Shown: one piece after another, positions 47,936-59,147 of the stretch
Layout: each line of letters begins with the position of its first letter
How positions within the stretch are numbered: position 1 is the first letter of the stretch
Origin: Anthopleura xanthogrammica
Lineage: Eukaryota > Cnidaria > Anthozoa > Actiniaria > Actiniidae
Assembly: GCA_964019055.1 (NCBI GenBank)
Contig: OZ025217.1
Span: forward strand, 1,193,501 to 1,257,500
Direction: 5' to 3'
Length of the DNA: 64,000 bases
Notes under the pieces: generated by a model
Seen by the model: the letters and a program-made list of their open reading frames with translations, nothing else
Database searches by the model: none
What the model was told of the DNA's origin: nothing
Made by a program: the position numbers and the translations under genes

Positions 47936-49761
47936 TGTGAATGTACCTGAACACCAGTATGGTAGCTGCAAATGGTTGCATTACACACTTCAAGAAGAAA
48001 TAAAAACATCATCCAAAAGTACAACCCTCCTTACAAACTTAGATGTACATAATGATAGCTGAAAAAATCTATTCATTTATCAATCAAAAATATATCTATT
48101 TAGCAAAAAATATATCTATTTAGCAAAAAATATTTTAACTTTTTAAAAGTTACACAATTGAATAACCTTGATCAAACATATACAAATATATAACAGAAAC
48201 TATTGAAATTTCAAGAATTGAAATGTTGATTACAAATCATTTTTAACAATATTGTACATACATTGAAAGATTGTTGATATGTTCTATGATCTTCCTCCAT
48301 TTTAGTGAAATACTCGTACAATAATTATTGAAACTGATAGAGTTTATGCTCCAATGAAACTTTCTAGAAGTACAGGAACAATTTTGTTCTAGAGATTTTG
48401 TTGAATGTTGTGAATAGAGTTTACTTAATTTTCATCGTTCTAGATGAACTAGTATTATTTGATTTATCAATGATGATGATGATGATTTCATAAACTCAGT
48501 ACTATTACTGAGTATGTTCATCCGACCCGAACCACTTTTAGGTTAACCAATTAAAATACAGAATGATCAAGCCAATCACGAGCAAATAACCAAGCCAAGA
48601 TCTAAATAAATTATATAATTTATACCAGCTGAGTTGAACTTCAGATGAACTAAGGTCAACCAATCACAATTGAGGATTCAACATTGTATTTTGATTAGCA
48701 TTTCCCATGTAATATTTGGCAAATTCCTTTCAAGGGATGTGATCAACTCAGTTGGTGATACAACTTAGATGTTATGAAAAGCCAACAGAAATAAAGCATT
48801 GTGATTGGTTGAGGTAAAAATGCTACTGATTCTGCTCTTTCCTGAAGATTTCACTTTATTCAGATTTAGTGAGCCCCCTTGATTAACTTTTACTCTTGGG
48901 GCAGACTAGAGAAAAAAATCAGATTGGTTAACCCTCTATAGTTATTCTGATACTTTTATTTCCATACCTCCTGGTGGGGAGATATTAATTACTAGACCTG
49001 TTACCCCTGGTTACAGGAGTACCCACAGATTCTTTATGATTTTTTTATTTAGAATGTACAGTAGCAACTAATAAAAAAGCTTTCTTAATAAACTTGTGTG
49101 AATTTTATTTATATGACTATTAAAGTAGCTAGAGTGTAAAATGTTGAAGTTGAATTGATTGAAGTGCTAATGCTTACCATTGTTTGAAATATATAATTAA
49201 TCTGATTTATAGTTTAGCAATAAAAAAAAGTAATTTTTACTAATAATTTCTGTACCTCATAAATGTCAAGACCTAAGTATATATACATTTTATGTTTCAA
49301 GTTAGAAGTCATCAAAAATATGTATAAAAATAGAAACCAACTCTTTGAGTTCAACTGCTGTAACTGTACGTAAACCAGATATAGTGCAAAATGGCAGACA
49401 TCTATGGAGTCACATAACTGGCATTATGACTTAGAAGAAAAGCAGGCTTGTTGCTAGGGATTTGATGGTGCAGACCAGGGTTTTCCAGGCAATGAACTGG
49501 TACATTGAATGATGGCTCATCACAGAGTCCTAAAAGCCTTCCTCACTCCTTTACCTGAGTTACCCCTGCTCTGCTGACCCTCTTGGAAAATAGCAGATTT
49601 GCAATGACATAAGTTCCTCTTAATAATGTCCTTTTCCATAGTTCTACACACCAGTAAAACTCTAATTTCCAAAACTGTAGTTGAAAAGCTGCAGCCTTAT
49701 ACCAAAAGCCACTATTTCGAATGCTAAGTTATTTTTAGGAACGCATGCCTCAGAGCTGTTA
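47936..49761. other. Convergent intergenic region, GNB5 / TTC24
   Basis: AT-rich with no gene seen. A GNB5 AATAAA lies at 47998-48003. Short direct repeats of aaaaaatatatctatttagc occur near 48085-48130. Minus-strand AATAAA motifs near 49037 and 49109 may serve TTC24. Confidence 0.55.
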
Positions 49762-52238
49762 TCATTGGACAACACAGGTTCTTGATTGTGGTGGTTCATA
49801 TAGTGTTACTCGCTTTGATTCTCTACTGTGTTCTGGAGATGAATTAGCAATGGATGCCAGATAGGCTTCACGATGAGCTCTTGGCATTTCTACAGAGTAA
49901 TCAGCTTTTGGGGTTATTTCCTTTGAAGGTACACTATCGTCATCAACTGGTTCTTCGTATGCATCATCATTAATATCATCTGTACTTTCTCTTCTATTTT
50001 GAATCAGTTTCTGATAAGGCCCTGAGAGTAAAAGCACTGGCCTACTGCTAGTCAAATTCTTCTTCTGTCTTCGTTCTCTTCTCTTCTTTTCTTTTGGGGT
50101 GGAAACATATCTTGCTTGTTCCCCTTTAAATTCAGAGTCAGATTCAGAACCACTGTTTCTTGAAGAATCAGATGAACTGGTATCAGAATCAGTTGTTTCT
50201 TCACCTGCTAATCCATGCGCAATCAGTCTATGATTCTCTTTTCTCAATCTGGTTTTACCAACTTGTCTATAAGATTTCCCCATGTCGACCTCCTCTCTGC
50301 CATTCTGTGGACTTGTCTTAGAACCCTTTGATCTTCTATAGCTGCTATTTCTCTGCCTGTTATCCGACTTTCCTTGCGCTAACTGAAACTTCATTGCATC
50401 AGCAAGCTTGTTTACTATGCGCTCATTATGCTCAGCAGTAACGTCCCCTGAAGACGACAAGGAACCCAGTGCAATCTTATAGTTTTCCACTGCCTTTCTG
50501 TAGTTTCCTTGAAGAAAATAAACAGCTGCAAGACCTTCGCTTGCCTGCCAGTGACTTCTTGTATCATTGGTATCAATAGATGCCTGTATTGCTTGTGAAA
50601 ATCTCTCTTTGGCATGTTCATAGTCTTTTAACTGACTATAGGCAAACCCCATGTTACAGAAGGTTTGACCTTCAGCTGATCTGTTGCCAAGTTTGCCTGA
50701 GATAAGAAAAAAAATCAGGTCAATTGCATGAGACTGGGAATAATACATATATCTGTAAGATATATAGTTAGACTTACAGCAACAAAATGAAAGTACAAAT
50801 ATACTCTCTTCAACCCTTGTGCCACCCTTCTACTAGGGAATTCCAATTCCCCTATGGGGAAGGAATGGATTATTATTATTTTCTGAACTACACATCAAAA
50901 ATTTTTGGGAAAAGTCATTATCCTTACCATGTAATTTACCAGCAATTTTATGATGTTGAAGGGCTTTCCTGTACTGACCCAACTGGTTATAAACAGCTCC
51001 AAGATTTTGCCGCAGAACAGCTTCTAGTTCTTTCTCTTGACTGGCACCACTGACAAGAGGAATGGCAATCTCAAAGCATTCTGCTGCATTCTTGTATGAT
51101 TTGAGACTGTTGTATAGAAGACCAAGATCATTGTAGATTTTACCTGCAAGAAAGAAATTCAAACATTACGGCCTGGCATATCAAAACATGTTCCACCTGT
51201 ATCTCTGCCAAAACATCTTTGTTTTAATCATACAAATTTTTGGCAAGCGATATCCCTGTTTTATGAGGTAGGTGACACTTTCATGGTATTACTATTTGAT
51301 TGACATTACCATGGCAACAGATCTTTTTCATTTCTATTGCCATGTCAACATTTCAATTTGACATTTGATAGATATTCACAGCTGGCAAAAATCTTTAGAA
51401 AAAAATGGGTGATAAAATATTAATCTTAATGAATTTTTCATAAATTTTCTAAGGAATTCAAAAGAAAGAATCATAATTCAAAATGCCAAGCTATTTTGCT
51501 ATGGTTACAGGCAATCTTAAAATAATTTCTTTTAATTTTCAGAATTGGTAGCCGGAAGAAAAATAAATTTAGATTATTGCTCATAATGTATGTGAGTATA
51601 TACAGATATTTACCTTGTAGTGTTTGATCCGTCAAGTCTTCACATAGTTCAATCACTAATGTGAGTGTTTTAGCACATTCATCGATCTCTTTTAGCTGTC
51701 CCAATAAACTTGCACGGCTTGTGAGAGCCAACACTTCGCTCTTCTTGTCGCCAAGACTTTTGTAAACCTCAGCTGCTACTCCGAAAGAACCAGCAGCTTT
51801 AGCAGCTTCTCCAATAGCTGAATAACCAACAGCTAGCTTATTTAACGCCTCGGCTTGCATTTCTTGATTATTTTGATGTTTATACTCAATTAACGCGGTT
51901 TCATAGCATTCAACCGCAGATTGAAGTTGGTTTACAGCATCATGAGCTAAGCCCATGTTGTAGTGAAGGTCTGCATAGTTAGCACATCCATCGCTGTCTT
52001 TGTCTGGTGGAACAGCTTTCTTTAAAAACTCTAGCCCTTTCCTGGCATCCCCTTGGGCTACACAACAAGCTCCGAGGTTAAAATAACAGGCTCTTTCGGT
52101 GTATCCTTCCTTAATGTGAGAAGAAAGAGCTGCTGCTTGTTCGAAGGCAGCACAAGCATCGTCTATGTTGCCTTCAGAAAGACACGTATGACCGTGTTGA
52201 GTCAGCCGATCTACTTCCTCGTGAATATTTGTCCCCAT
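49762..52238 (-). CDS. TTC24: Tetratricopeptide repeat protein TTC24
   Basis: TTC24 is a conserved but little-studied TPR protein, presumably a binding scaffold. Exons 52238-51614, 51143-50928 and 50696-49762 give 591 aa (human about 582). The start is the ATG at 52238 (MGTNIHEEVDRL); an upstream in-frame GTG is not needed. TPR helices run from about residue 8 to 360: THGHTCLSEG-type first repeat, ACYFNLGACCVAQGDARKG, LHYNMGLAHDAVNQLQSAV, YNDLGLLYNSLKSYKNAAEC, RQNLGAVYNQLGQYRKALQH, FCNMGFAYSQLKDYEHAKER, ASEGLAAVYFLQGNYRKAVE. These align in order with human TTC24 ([78 protein letters not shown] against KLADAMKFQLAQ). The C-terminal 230 residues are charged and Ser-rich, with a dense Ser/Asp patch. 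Confidence 0.88.
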
Positions 52239-53094
52239 ATTTACACTTATCACAATGAGAACTGATGCATCTTAGAACTGGTGATTGTAAAACAAGACAA
52301 AGACGAAATCTCTCACAAGAGATGTGGTAAATTTTGATGAGCTTTTCGTGGCTTTTGGGACTAAAATCCACAATCCACATTAAAACATCAGTTCAAGGAA
52401 GAAAAACTTGAACAATTCAAACTTCTACAATACAAATCTTGAGTGTTTGTAAATAATTCTTCCTCTAAATAGTGATAAAAATCTCCACTTCCACACGACG
52501 TAAAAAACACTAGACACTCAACACAGCAACAGTCAATGTGTGTGTTTGGATCGGGTGTCTTCACGACGTGACGTCATCAAGCTATATACTTTATGGTAAA
52601 CATTTCTCTAATATCCATCCTTATAAACCATAACATCTCTCAATACATGAAGTATATACCTTCAAAATCGATAAATAATCAAATTACCTTCAAATTATTT
52701 GTATTTTATTTCGTATAAAGTCTGAAAAGACATTTGTTTTCTGCATTTTTGTTCTGTCTTAAAGAACTGTCTTACAACCGCAAAAACAATTTGGTTCATT
52801 TTGGGATTTTCCAAAAATAGTAGCTTAATTTTTTGATACAGCAATTCCTTCAGGTTATCTGAATAGCGTAAAATTATTTTAGTATGTTATCTTGACAAAA
52901 AGAAAAAAATGAATAAATGGGATAAAAAAGAAAAGAAAAGAAAAATGAGATTGTCTTAGAATCTGCGCCTGCGTGGCTATTCCGGTCAGCGTGATATCGC
53001 ATTGGAGCGTGCTCATAACACGTCATCTTTCTCTCTCTTTTTCTTTTGTAAAGAATCAAAGGCGAAGGACGAAGCGGTGAAGATTACACCGAAA
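52239..53094. promoter_or_regulatory. Divergent intergenic region, TTC24 (-) and SSR2 (+)
   Basis: 856 bp between the two start codons, AT-rich, with no repeat or extra gene recognised. The sequence before SSR2 (52960-53090) is locally richer in CpG (gcgcctgcgtgg, gtcagcgtgatatcgc), as expected near a transcription start. The short open frames here are overlapping noise. Confidence 0.45.
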
Positions 53095-55834
53095 ATGGTA
53101 AGCAATCGAACGGGAAATCAAATCAAAATCTACTCAAATACCTTCCTTTATGTCTCCTACATGGATTACCAAAGAAATCCGTAACGAAATATCACAGATT
53201 TGTTCAAATTGAAGGTTCAAAGTGACGCTTAGAAAAACGTGTGTCTTCCAAGTTTCTAGTTTGTTGAGCTTCTAATTATTAATTCTCCTATAATCTTAAG
53301 TTCTCAGCTTTGTAAAAACTTTGCCTATTATATATTAAGAAAAAAATCACTGTTTTTCTTCTCTCTTCATCAACGTTTAATTTTTTATAAAACTCTCTTT
53401 TTTTTTTTTATTGTTTGGAACTCTCTGCTGGGTTTCCTGTGGTTTCTACTATTCTAATATTAATTTTCTTATTTTTTTAGCTGCTGTTGGCCCTAGTTCT
53501 TGGAGTGTTGGTAGGCAGTAGCCATTGTGCTGATTCAGAATCCAATGCAAGGCTCATTGTTGCAAAGAATGTCTTGAATCAGTTTGTAGTGGAAAACAAA
53601 GACCTTACTATCCACTACACTATATACAACGTTGGCTCTAGGTAAAGATATGCCATAATTCGTAGTGGTTATACACTACCTTATCACATCTGGGGTCTCG
53701 GGTTCCATTCCAAGACTCACCATCACATGTGAACAAAGGTTTTTAGGTCTCTCCCTTGATTTAAGGGTTTTTCTCTGGTTTTCCTCCCTACTCCTAAAAC
53801 CTAACAAGCTAAACTCCATTTAACTGTAAGTTAGCTGTGTCATCACCCTAGAACCCATAGGAAGTTCTAGGTTTCAAGTTTTGATAAAATTTAAAGGTTT
53901 TCAAATACCAATGCAAAAGGAGGGGCAAAGGTAGTCTAGAAATCCCATCTAAATACATCACTACTCAATCCTTTTACTAAAGTTTTTAGGTGAAATATGT
54001 GAAGACAGAAATGTGTAAATCTATTTGATTGTTGATATTGACTGGTGGTTGTTGTTTTAGCCCTGCCAGTGCAGTCACATTGACAGAGGATTCATTCCCT
54101 GAGTCATCATTTAAAGTTGTACATGGATTGTCTTCTATCAAATGGAAATCAATAGCTCCGTATCCTTACTCGTACTCTTTGTTATACTAATGATGTCACC
54201 AAAGTTTGCAGCATTAAAAATATCATGTGTAATGCTTTCCCCTTTCAAACCATGTCATTCCTACCATATCATTTCTTTGTTTAACTGTTACACATGAAAA
54301 GACGCATGAATACATTTCAAACAAAGAATCTTATTCTCAAGAGAATGACACATGGTTTGAAATGGGAAAAAATTATACCAAAGCTAAAAAGCTCTATAGA
54401 GCTATTAAGTATTTCTGGGTCCAACTGCTCATAAAAACCGCTAAAATAAAGCAAAAGTGATTTAACCTCCACCTGAAACATTTAGAACTTTGGACAACAA
54501 ATCCTATCATGAAGAAAGAGTAAGAAATATCTTTATCAAGCTGATTTTCGTTTTGGACCAGGAAGTAGTTTTTTTCATTCGATTGACGTCACACTTAAAA
54601 GCTCTATTGGCTATTAGATCTTAATTTTTCCGGTCAATTGAAATCACTTAAGGTTATTCCTCAAGATTATTGTTTTGTTTCTCATTGCTATATGTTTCTA
54701 TTGTATTATCATTATTTCTGTCCTTGACTGTATTTAGTGGAACTAATGTTTCCCATTCCATTATCATGCACCCCTTGAAGTCTGGAAATTTTAATTTCAC
54801 TTCTGCGAAAGTTACATACAAAGCTAGCGAAGATGGCCCAGTACAGGTAACATCCAAGAAACATTCATTAAACATTGACAATTTTATTGATACCCTGAAA
54901 CAACCTCTGGGCTGATCTAAGTCAGGGCATGGCTAACTCACAGATCAAACCCTGAAACAACCTCTGGGCTGATCTAAGTCAGGGCATGGCTAACTCACAA
55001 ATCAAACCCTGAAACAACCTCTGAGCTGATCTACCTCAGGACACAGCAAACTTATATACAGGTCAAACCCTGAAACAACCTCTGGGCTTTAGCTCAATGT
55101 CAAATGTTCTTAATCCTAAGGGATGTGACATGAAACAATTCAATCATTTCTATATTTATTTCAATGCAAGGTTGTGATATGATTCTTTTGTGTTCAGGTT
55201 GCATACTCCACAGCTCCTGGTGAAGGTGGCATCATGAGCAACAAGGACTACCAGAGAAAACATTCACCTCACTTGGTATAGAATTTGAGATTTTTTCTTC
55301 GTATCGTATCGTCTTAGCTAAAATATTGTCTACTATGTAGTTCTTTTGTGAACTGACAATTCCCTGGGCATCCTTCCCTTCTACCATACTGAAGTTCCCG
55401 GGACTGGCACAATTGTTAAACATGTGCTTTTCATTATGACTGTGAGTCCTAAGTGGTTGCATCCCTGGATTGATTCAAATCGAAATATGGCGACCAATTT
55501 GAATAACTATTGTTCTGGACTGACTAGCCTCATGTTCGTGCGGAAACATAAATGAGAGGCTAGTCAGTCCAGAACAATAGTTATTCGAATTGGTCACCAT
55601 ATTTCTATTCAGTATATATGGACATCCACATCTTGTTTTGATGTTGTTCTCTCATTGCCACAAGTTTTTTCTTCAGAGCAAATGTCCAAATTCACAGGAC
55701 ATTTTTCCCATTATTTTTTTTAGGTTGATTGGGGTTTGTTCAGTCTTATGTGTGTACCAACACTGCTCCTACCTTTGGTGATCTGGTACCGCAGTCACAG
55801 CAAGTATGAGAACTACAAAGTCAAGAAGAACTAG
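53095..55834 (+). CDS. SSR2: Translocon-associated protein subunit beta (TRAP-beta)
   Basis: TRAP-beta is an ER membrane protein of the complex attached to the Sec61 translocon. Exons: 53095-53097 (ATG only), 53481-53641, 54061-54159, 54738-54846, 55198-55275, 55724-55834, giving 186 aa (human 183). Signal peptide [17 protein letters not shown]; lumenal domain with [58 protein letters not shown] and [18 protein letters not shown]; one transmembrane helix ([17 protein letters not shown]); cytosolic tail KVKKN like the human TKKN. NVSH and NFTS sequons are conserved. AATAAA at 56208-56213. Residue-by-residue agreement with human TRAP-beta is high, so the call is firm. The initiator codon is the last codon of its exon. 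Confidence 0.97.
53664..53860 (+). mobile_element. SINE family 1 copy
   Basis: tRNA-like B-box region cacatctggggtctcgggttcc, body tctctcccttgatttaaggg, gttttcctccctactcctaa, then aacctaacaagctaaactcc and gtaagttagctgtgtc. The A-box part is degraded. SSR2 intron 2. Confidence 0.7.
54893..55090 (-). repeat. 57-bp tandem array, SINE 1 tail units
   Basis: Four units of ccctgaaacaacctctgggc + tgatctaagtcagggcatgg + ctaactcacagatcaaa; the first two are nearly identical and the later two diverged. No SINE head or body adjoins it. SSR2 intron between exons 54738-54846 and 55198-55275. Confidence 0.9.
55483..55604. mobile_element. MITE-like element, almost perfect inverted repeat of about 46-bp arms
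   Basis: The left arm aaatatggcgaccaatttga ... ggactgactagcct is repeated inverted on the right (aggctagtcagtccagaaca ... ggtcaccatattt) around about 25 bp. The arms differ at only a few bases, so insertion looks recent. Last SSR2 intron. Confidence 0.85.
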
Positions 55835-56479
55835 ACTAGAATATGCAGAATAATTAGAAATAACACAACCCCTTTTCCTCTCTAGAACTGTTATGAATAA
55901 TAACTCAACTTTTGGTACCTCATTTTTGACTCATCACACTAGTAGGTCATGTTTGAATGAAGTACCCCATGAGACTTGAAATCTTAGCATTCGAATCTAA
56001 TTCTAAACAAGAATCTATGGTGTCACCAGGGTATTTACTCCAAACAATTTGGCTTCTTATTAAAATTTCCATATTTCAGATACTCTTCGATTTGTTTTAC
56101 CATAATTTATACTACCAAGAATCAACCATTATTTTCTATCTTATTAATGGAATTGGGGCCGTTATATAAACAGCGTGTATCAATACCTTCATGTCCTAGC
56201 CTATTGTAATAAATTTTTACTTTAAATTGTACTTTCTGCTGTATTAGTTTTGTAGTTCGTTTTACATTCAAGGTATCTTTTTCTGGGTGAAGGGATGATG
56301 GTTATGTTGGTGTCCCCAGGGGAGGAGTAGTGTGCCTTTATGGGTAGTGGGTGGGTGGCATAAATCAATGGCAATCGTGGAAAAATGGATCTTTTGCTTT
56401 AAAGGCCCCACACTCATCAACCAAGCCCAAATTTGTTTCCAAATGCTCAGTGAGGATTATAGACTGTACGGCAGGGATT

Positions 56480-56632
56480 TGAGCTTCCTCATATCTCCCA
56501 ATGAGTTTTTTTCAAGATTCTTGGGTTTTTCTCCCTCTGCAAAAATCAACTTCTACTTCCAATTTGATCGTGGAATGTGGGCCACAGGTTTGTTAGCCAC
56601 TGGCTATTAAGTACTACCCTCACAAAAGAAGG
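56480..56632 (+). mobile_element. SINE family 2, 3' part
   Basis: Contains tgggtttttctccctctgca, aaaatcaacttctacttcca, atttgatcgtggaatgtggg, ccacaggtttgttagccact and ggctattaagtactaccctc. The same order appears inverted in the copy at 61776-62043. Confidence 0.75.
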
Positions 56633-57167
56633 ACTTTTAGTGGTTTACTTCCCTCCCCACCTGACCTATTAGGGACCTTAAAATACTTGATGGAAGCGAG
56701 TACAGCAATGCTGGACGATGATGTAAGCACATTTTTAAAACAGTTTTTCAAGCATGCACCTCTCCTTGCTGTTTCAGTTTTTGCTAGACTGTCAGTTGGT
56801 CCTTTCTCATGTTCTAGTAAGGACAGCAACTGCTAGGATGGAGCATGCATAAAAAAAAATGTTTTGAAAATGTGTTTGCGTCAGTGTCCATCACTGCTCC
56901 CATCTTGGATCTTGAGGTCCCTATTAAGTCACTGTATTTTGGTCCCAAACATGATGCAGATGTATCCAACAGCGAGTCAATTTTTTGATGCTTTTTTACT
57001 TCAGAATGTTGTACATACTGGTACCTATAATAGTACCAAACTATAGCACAGCAACAAGCTTTTGATAAACTTCTCAAATAAAAGCACCACAATTTAGTAC
57101 TCCTTACAGCTGTACATTCAGAGTATACGTAAGAGAAGAACAACAGGACAACGATTTATTATTACAC

Positions 57168-57461
57168 CACAGGTATCCCAAGTTGGGTTTCTGTGGTATC
57201 CTATCGAACTTATAAGGCAATGTATGGCGATTTTTAGAAAAAATTAAAAATCAATAAATCACACAAATAAATGTTCCTACTTGTGTTTCGTGTTTTCCTT
57301 CGAGTCTCTGTGAAGTTTCAGGTAATTTGCAGCAATATTGAGCGAGTATCATGGTGGAGTATCCCTCGTACTTACAATTTTATAATTTTTTCTAAAAATC
57401 GCCATACATTGCCTTATAAGTTCGATAGGATACCACAGAAACCCAGCTTGGGATACCTGTG
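57168..57461. mobile_element. 294-bp MITE, CACAGGTATCCCA termini, arms of about 75 bp
   Basis: The left arm CACAGGTATCCCAAGTTGGG ... ggcaatgtatggcgattttt and the inverted right arm aaaaatcgccatacattgcc ... CTTGGGATACCTGTG are almost identical. Flanks attacac (left) and actacac (right) could be a 7-bp target duplication with one change. Related isolated ends occur near 5430-5453 and 26903-26915. Confidence 0.85.
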
Positions 57462-59147
57462 ACTACACATGCCAGAACCTGTGGCAAATACAATCAGCCA
57501 ACATTGGATAAATTATTGAAACTAAAAACATTCAGCAGTAGTACTGAAGGGTGAACTTGAAATTGAAATTCGGGGGGAGGGGGTACTCAGGTGAAATCAT
57601 GCAAAATAATTTGAATTCTTGGGAATTTGAATAATAGAAAATAATAAAGTAATTTATTTGGTTTTAATAATAAGTATAAATATGATTTTAAAATAATCAA
57701 ATCTAAAATGACATTTTTTCACCTGACTATCCCCGATGAAAGATAAAAATTGATAATAATAATAATAATAATGCAATAGAGTACTGGGTCAGTCTATAGC
57801 TATGAACTAAAGAGACCCTTGAATGAACATGTACAAAGTTGAAATCAAGGTCACTTTAAAGGCTACAAAGTAAAACTAAAAAATCCTGCGTTGAAAGAGA
57901 ATGAAGAGAATCTAAAGTTAATTTACAAGCAGTCGAGGAAGCATTAAGAATAGAAAAAGGAGTTAATTATACTATATGCTACATACACTTTTGATACCTT
58001 TACATCAATAAAACGTCATGTCCCATATTGCTTTGTAGTCGTAGTTTTCTTTCATAATAACAATACGTCTAATACGCATCATATAATTAAGGAATCATTT
58101 TGTATAATATGATAAATTTTCAAAAACTACTATGATCTCTACAATTTCTGTATTATAATAATGAATATTACACCATAATAATCAGGCAAAATCACCAAAT
58201 ACTGCTTTACAGGACCAAAACTTATTCCCCTGAATGAGGGAATAAACAAGAGGGAAATGAAGAACGTCACTGTATTTGGTTTTTACACTGTAATAATCGA
58301 CAAGGTTGAAAAACTGCCACTAACCTTGTATTCTTTATGCTTTTTAAGCTCTTGGTCTGATTTTTAATTTCAGCTCTAGCTAGAAACATGTAGGAAAGGT
58401 GGGTTTTTCATTTCAAAGTAAGATAATTCTGTACATATCAACCTTGAAGATTACTACCGTAAGAGTCACAATTGAAATGTGTGATCGGTATCAATCATTT
58501 ACTCAACAATCTATCCACAGCCATTAATAAGAAATAAATCATGATTGACAGCCGCCAATCTCTCAATACTGATTCAACCTATTTACATATCCGTTGGTTC
58601 GCAAATGATTAATACCAATCACTTCGCTATGACCAGCAATGCCATTCTGCAACATCACTACATTTCATAATTTAAATTTCTGACCCATGACAAATTTCAA
58701 AGGTTTTTTTGGAACAAATAACCAGATCCATAGACTTTAGATCAGGATCTTTTGCATTTACCAGTATTCCAATGTCTTTTCCTGAAACTTTTTCAGTTTA
58801 GAATTTGAAACCACTAAACAGGGTCTCTAGCGTAAAATGATGTGCTGTCGGCACTGCTTTTGAAAGTCACTGCATCTCAACTGTGACGATTCGATTTCTA
58901 ATTTTTGGATCTAAACAAGGTAATTATAGGTTTCATTTTATGTATAGTCCATTTCATCAAACAAAAAAAATTCTTTTTTTCACTCAACAAATAAATAGGA
59001 TATAGCATTTTTGTTATAGAGAATATCTTCTTTGTGTCTTCTCCAAAAGGGATGCTATTTACAATTTTTCATAGTATAATATCAGATATCTCTCTTGTTG
59101 TAGTTGATGTTTAAATAGTGTGCTCAGTCAGGTACACTGTTGCCTGG

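Larger units (their letters stand above)
55835..59147. other. Intergenic region, SSR2 / PDE8 (convergent)
   Basis: Contains the SSR2 3' UTR, a SINE 2 fragment (56480-56632), the 294-bp element at 57168-57461, an (ATA)n run near 57755, and otherwise AT-rich unique DNA that may include the PDE8 3' UTR. No gene recognised. Confidence 0.55.
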
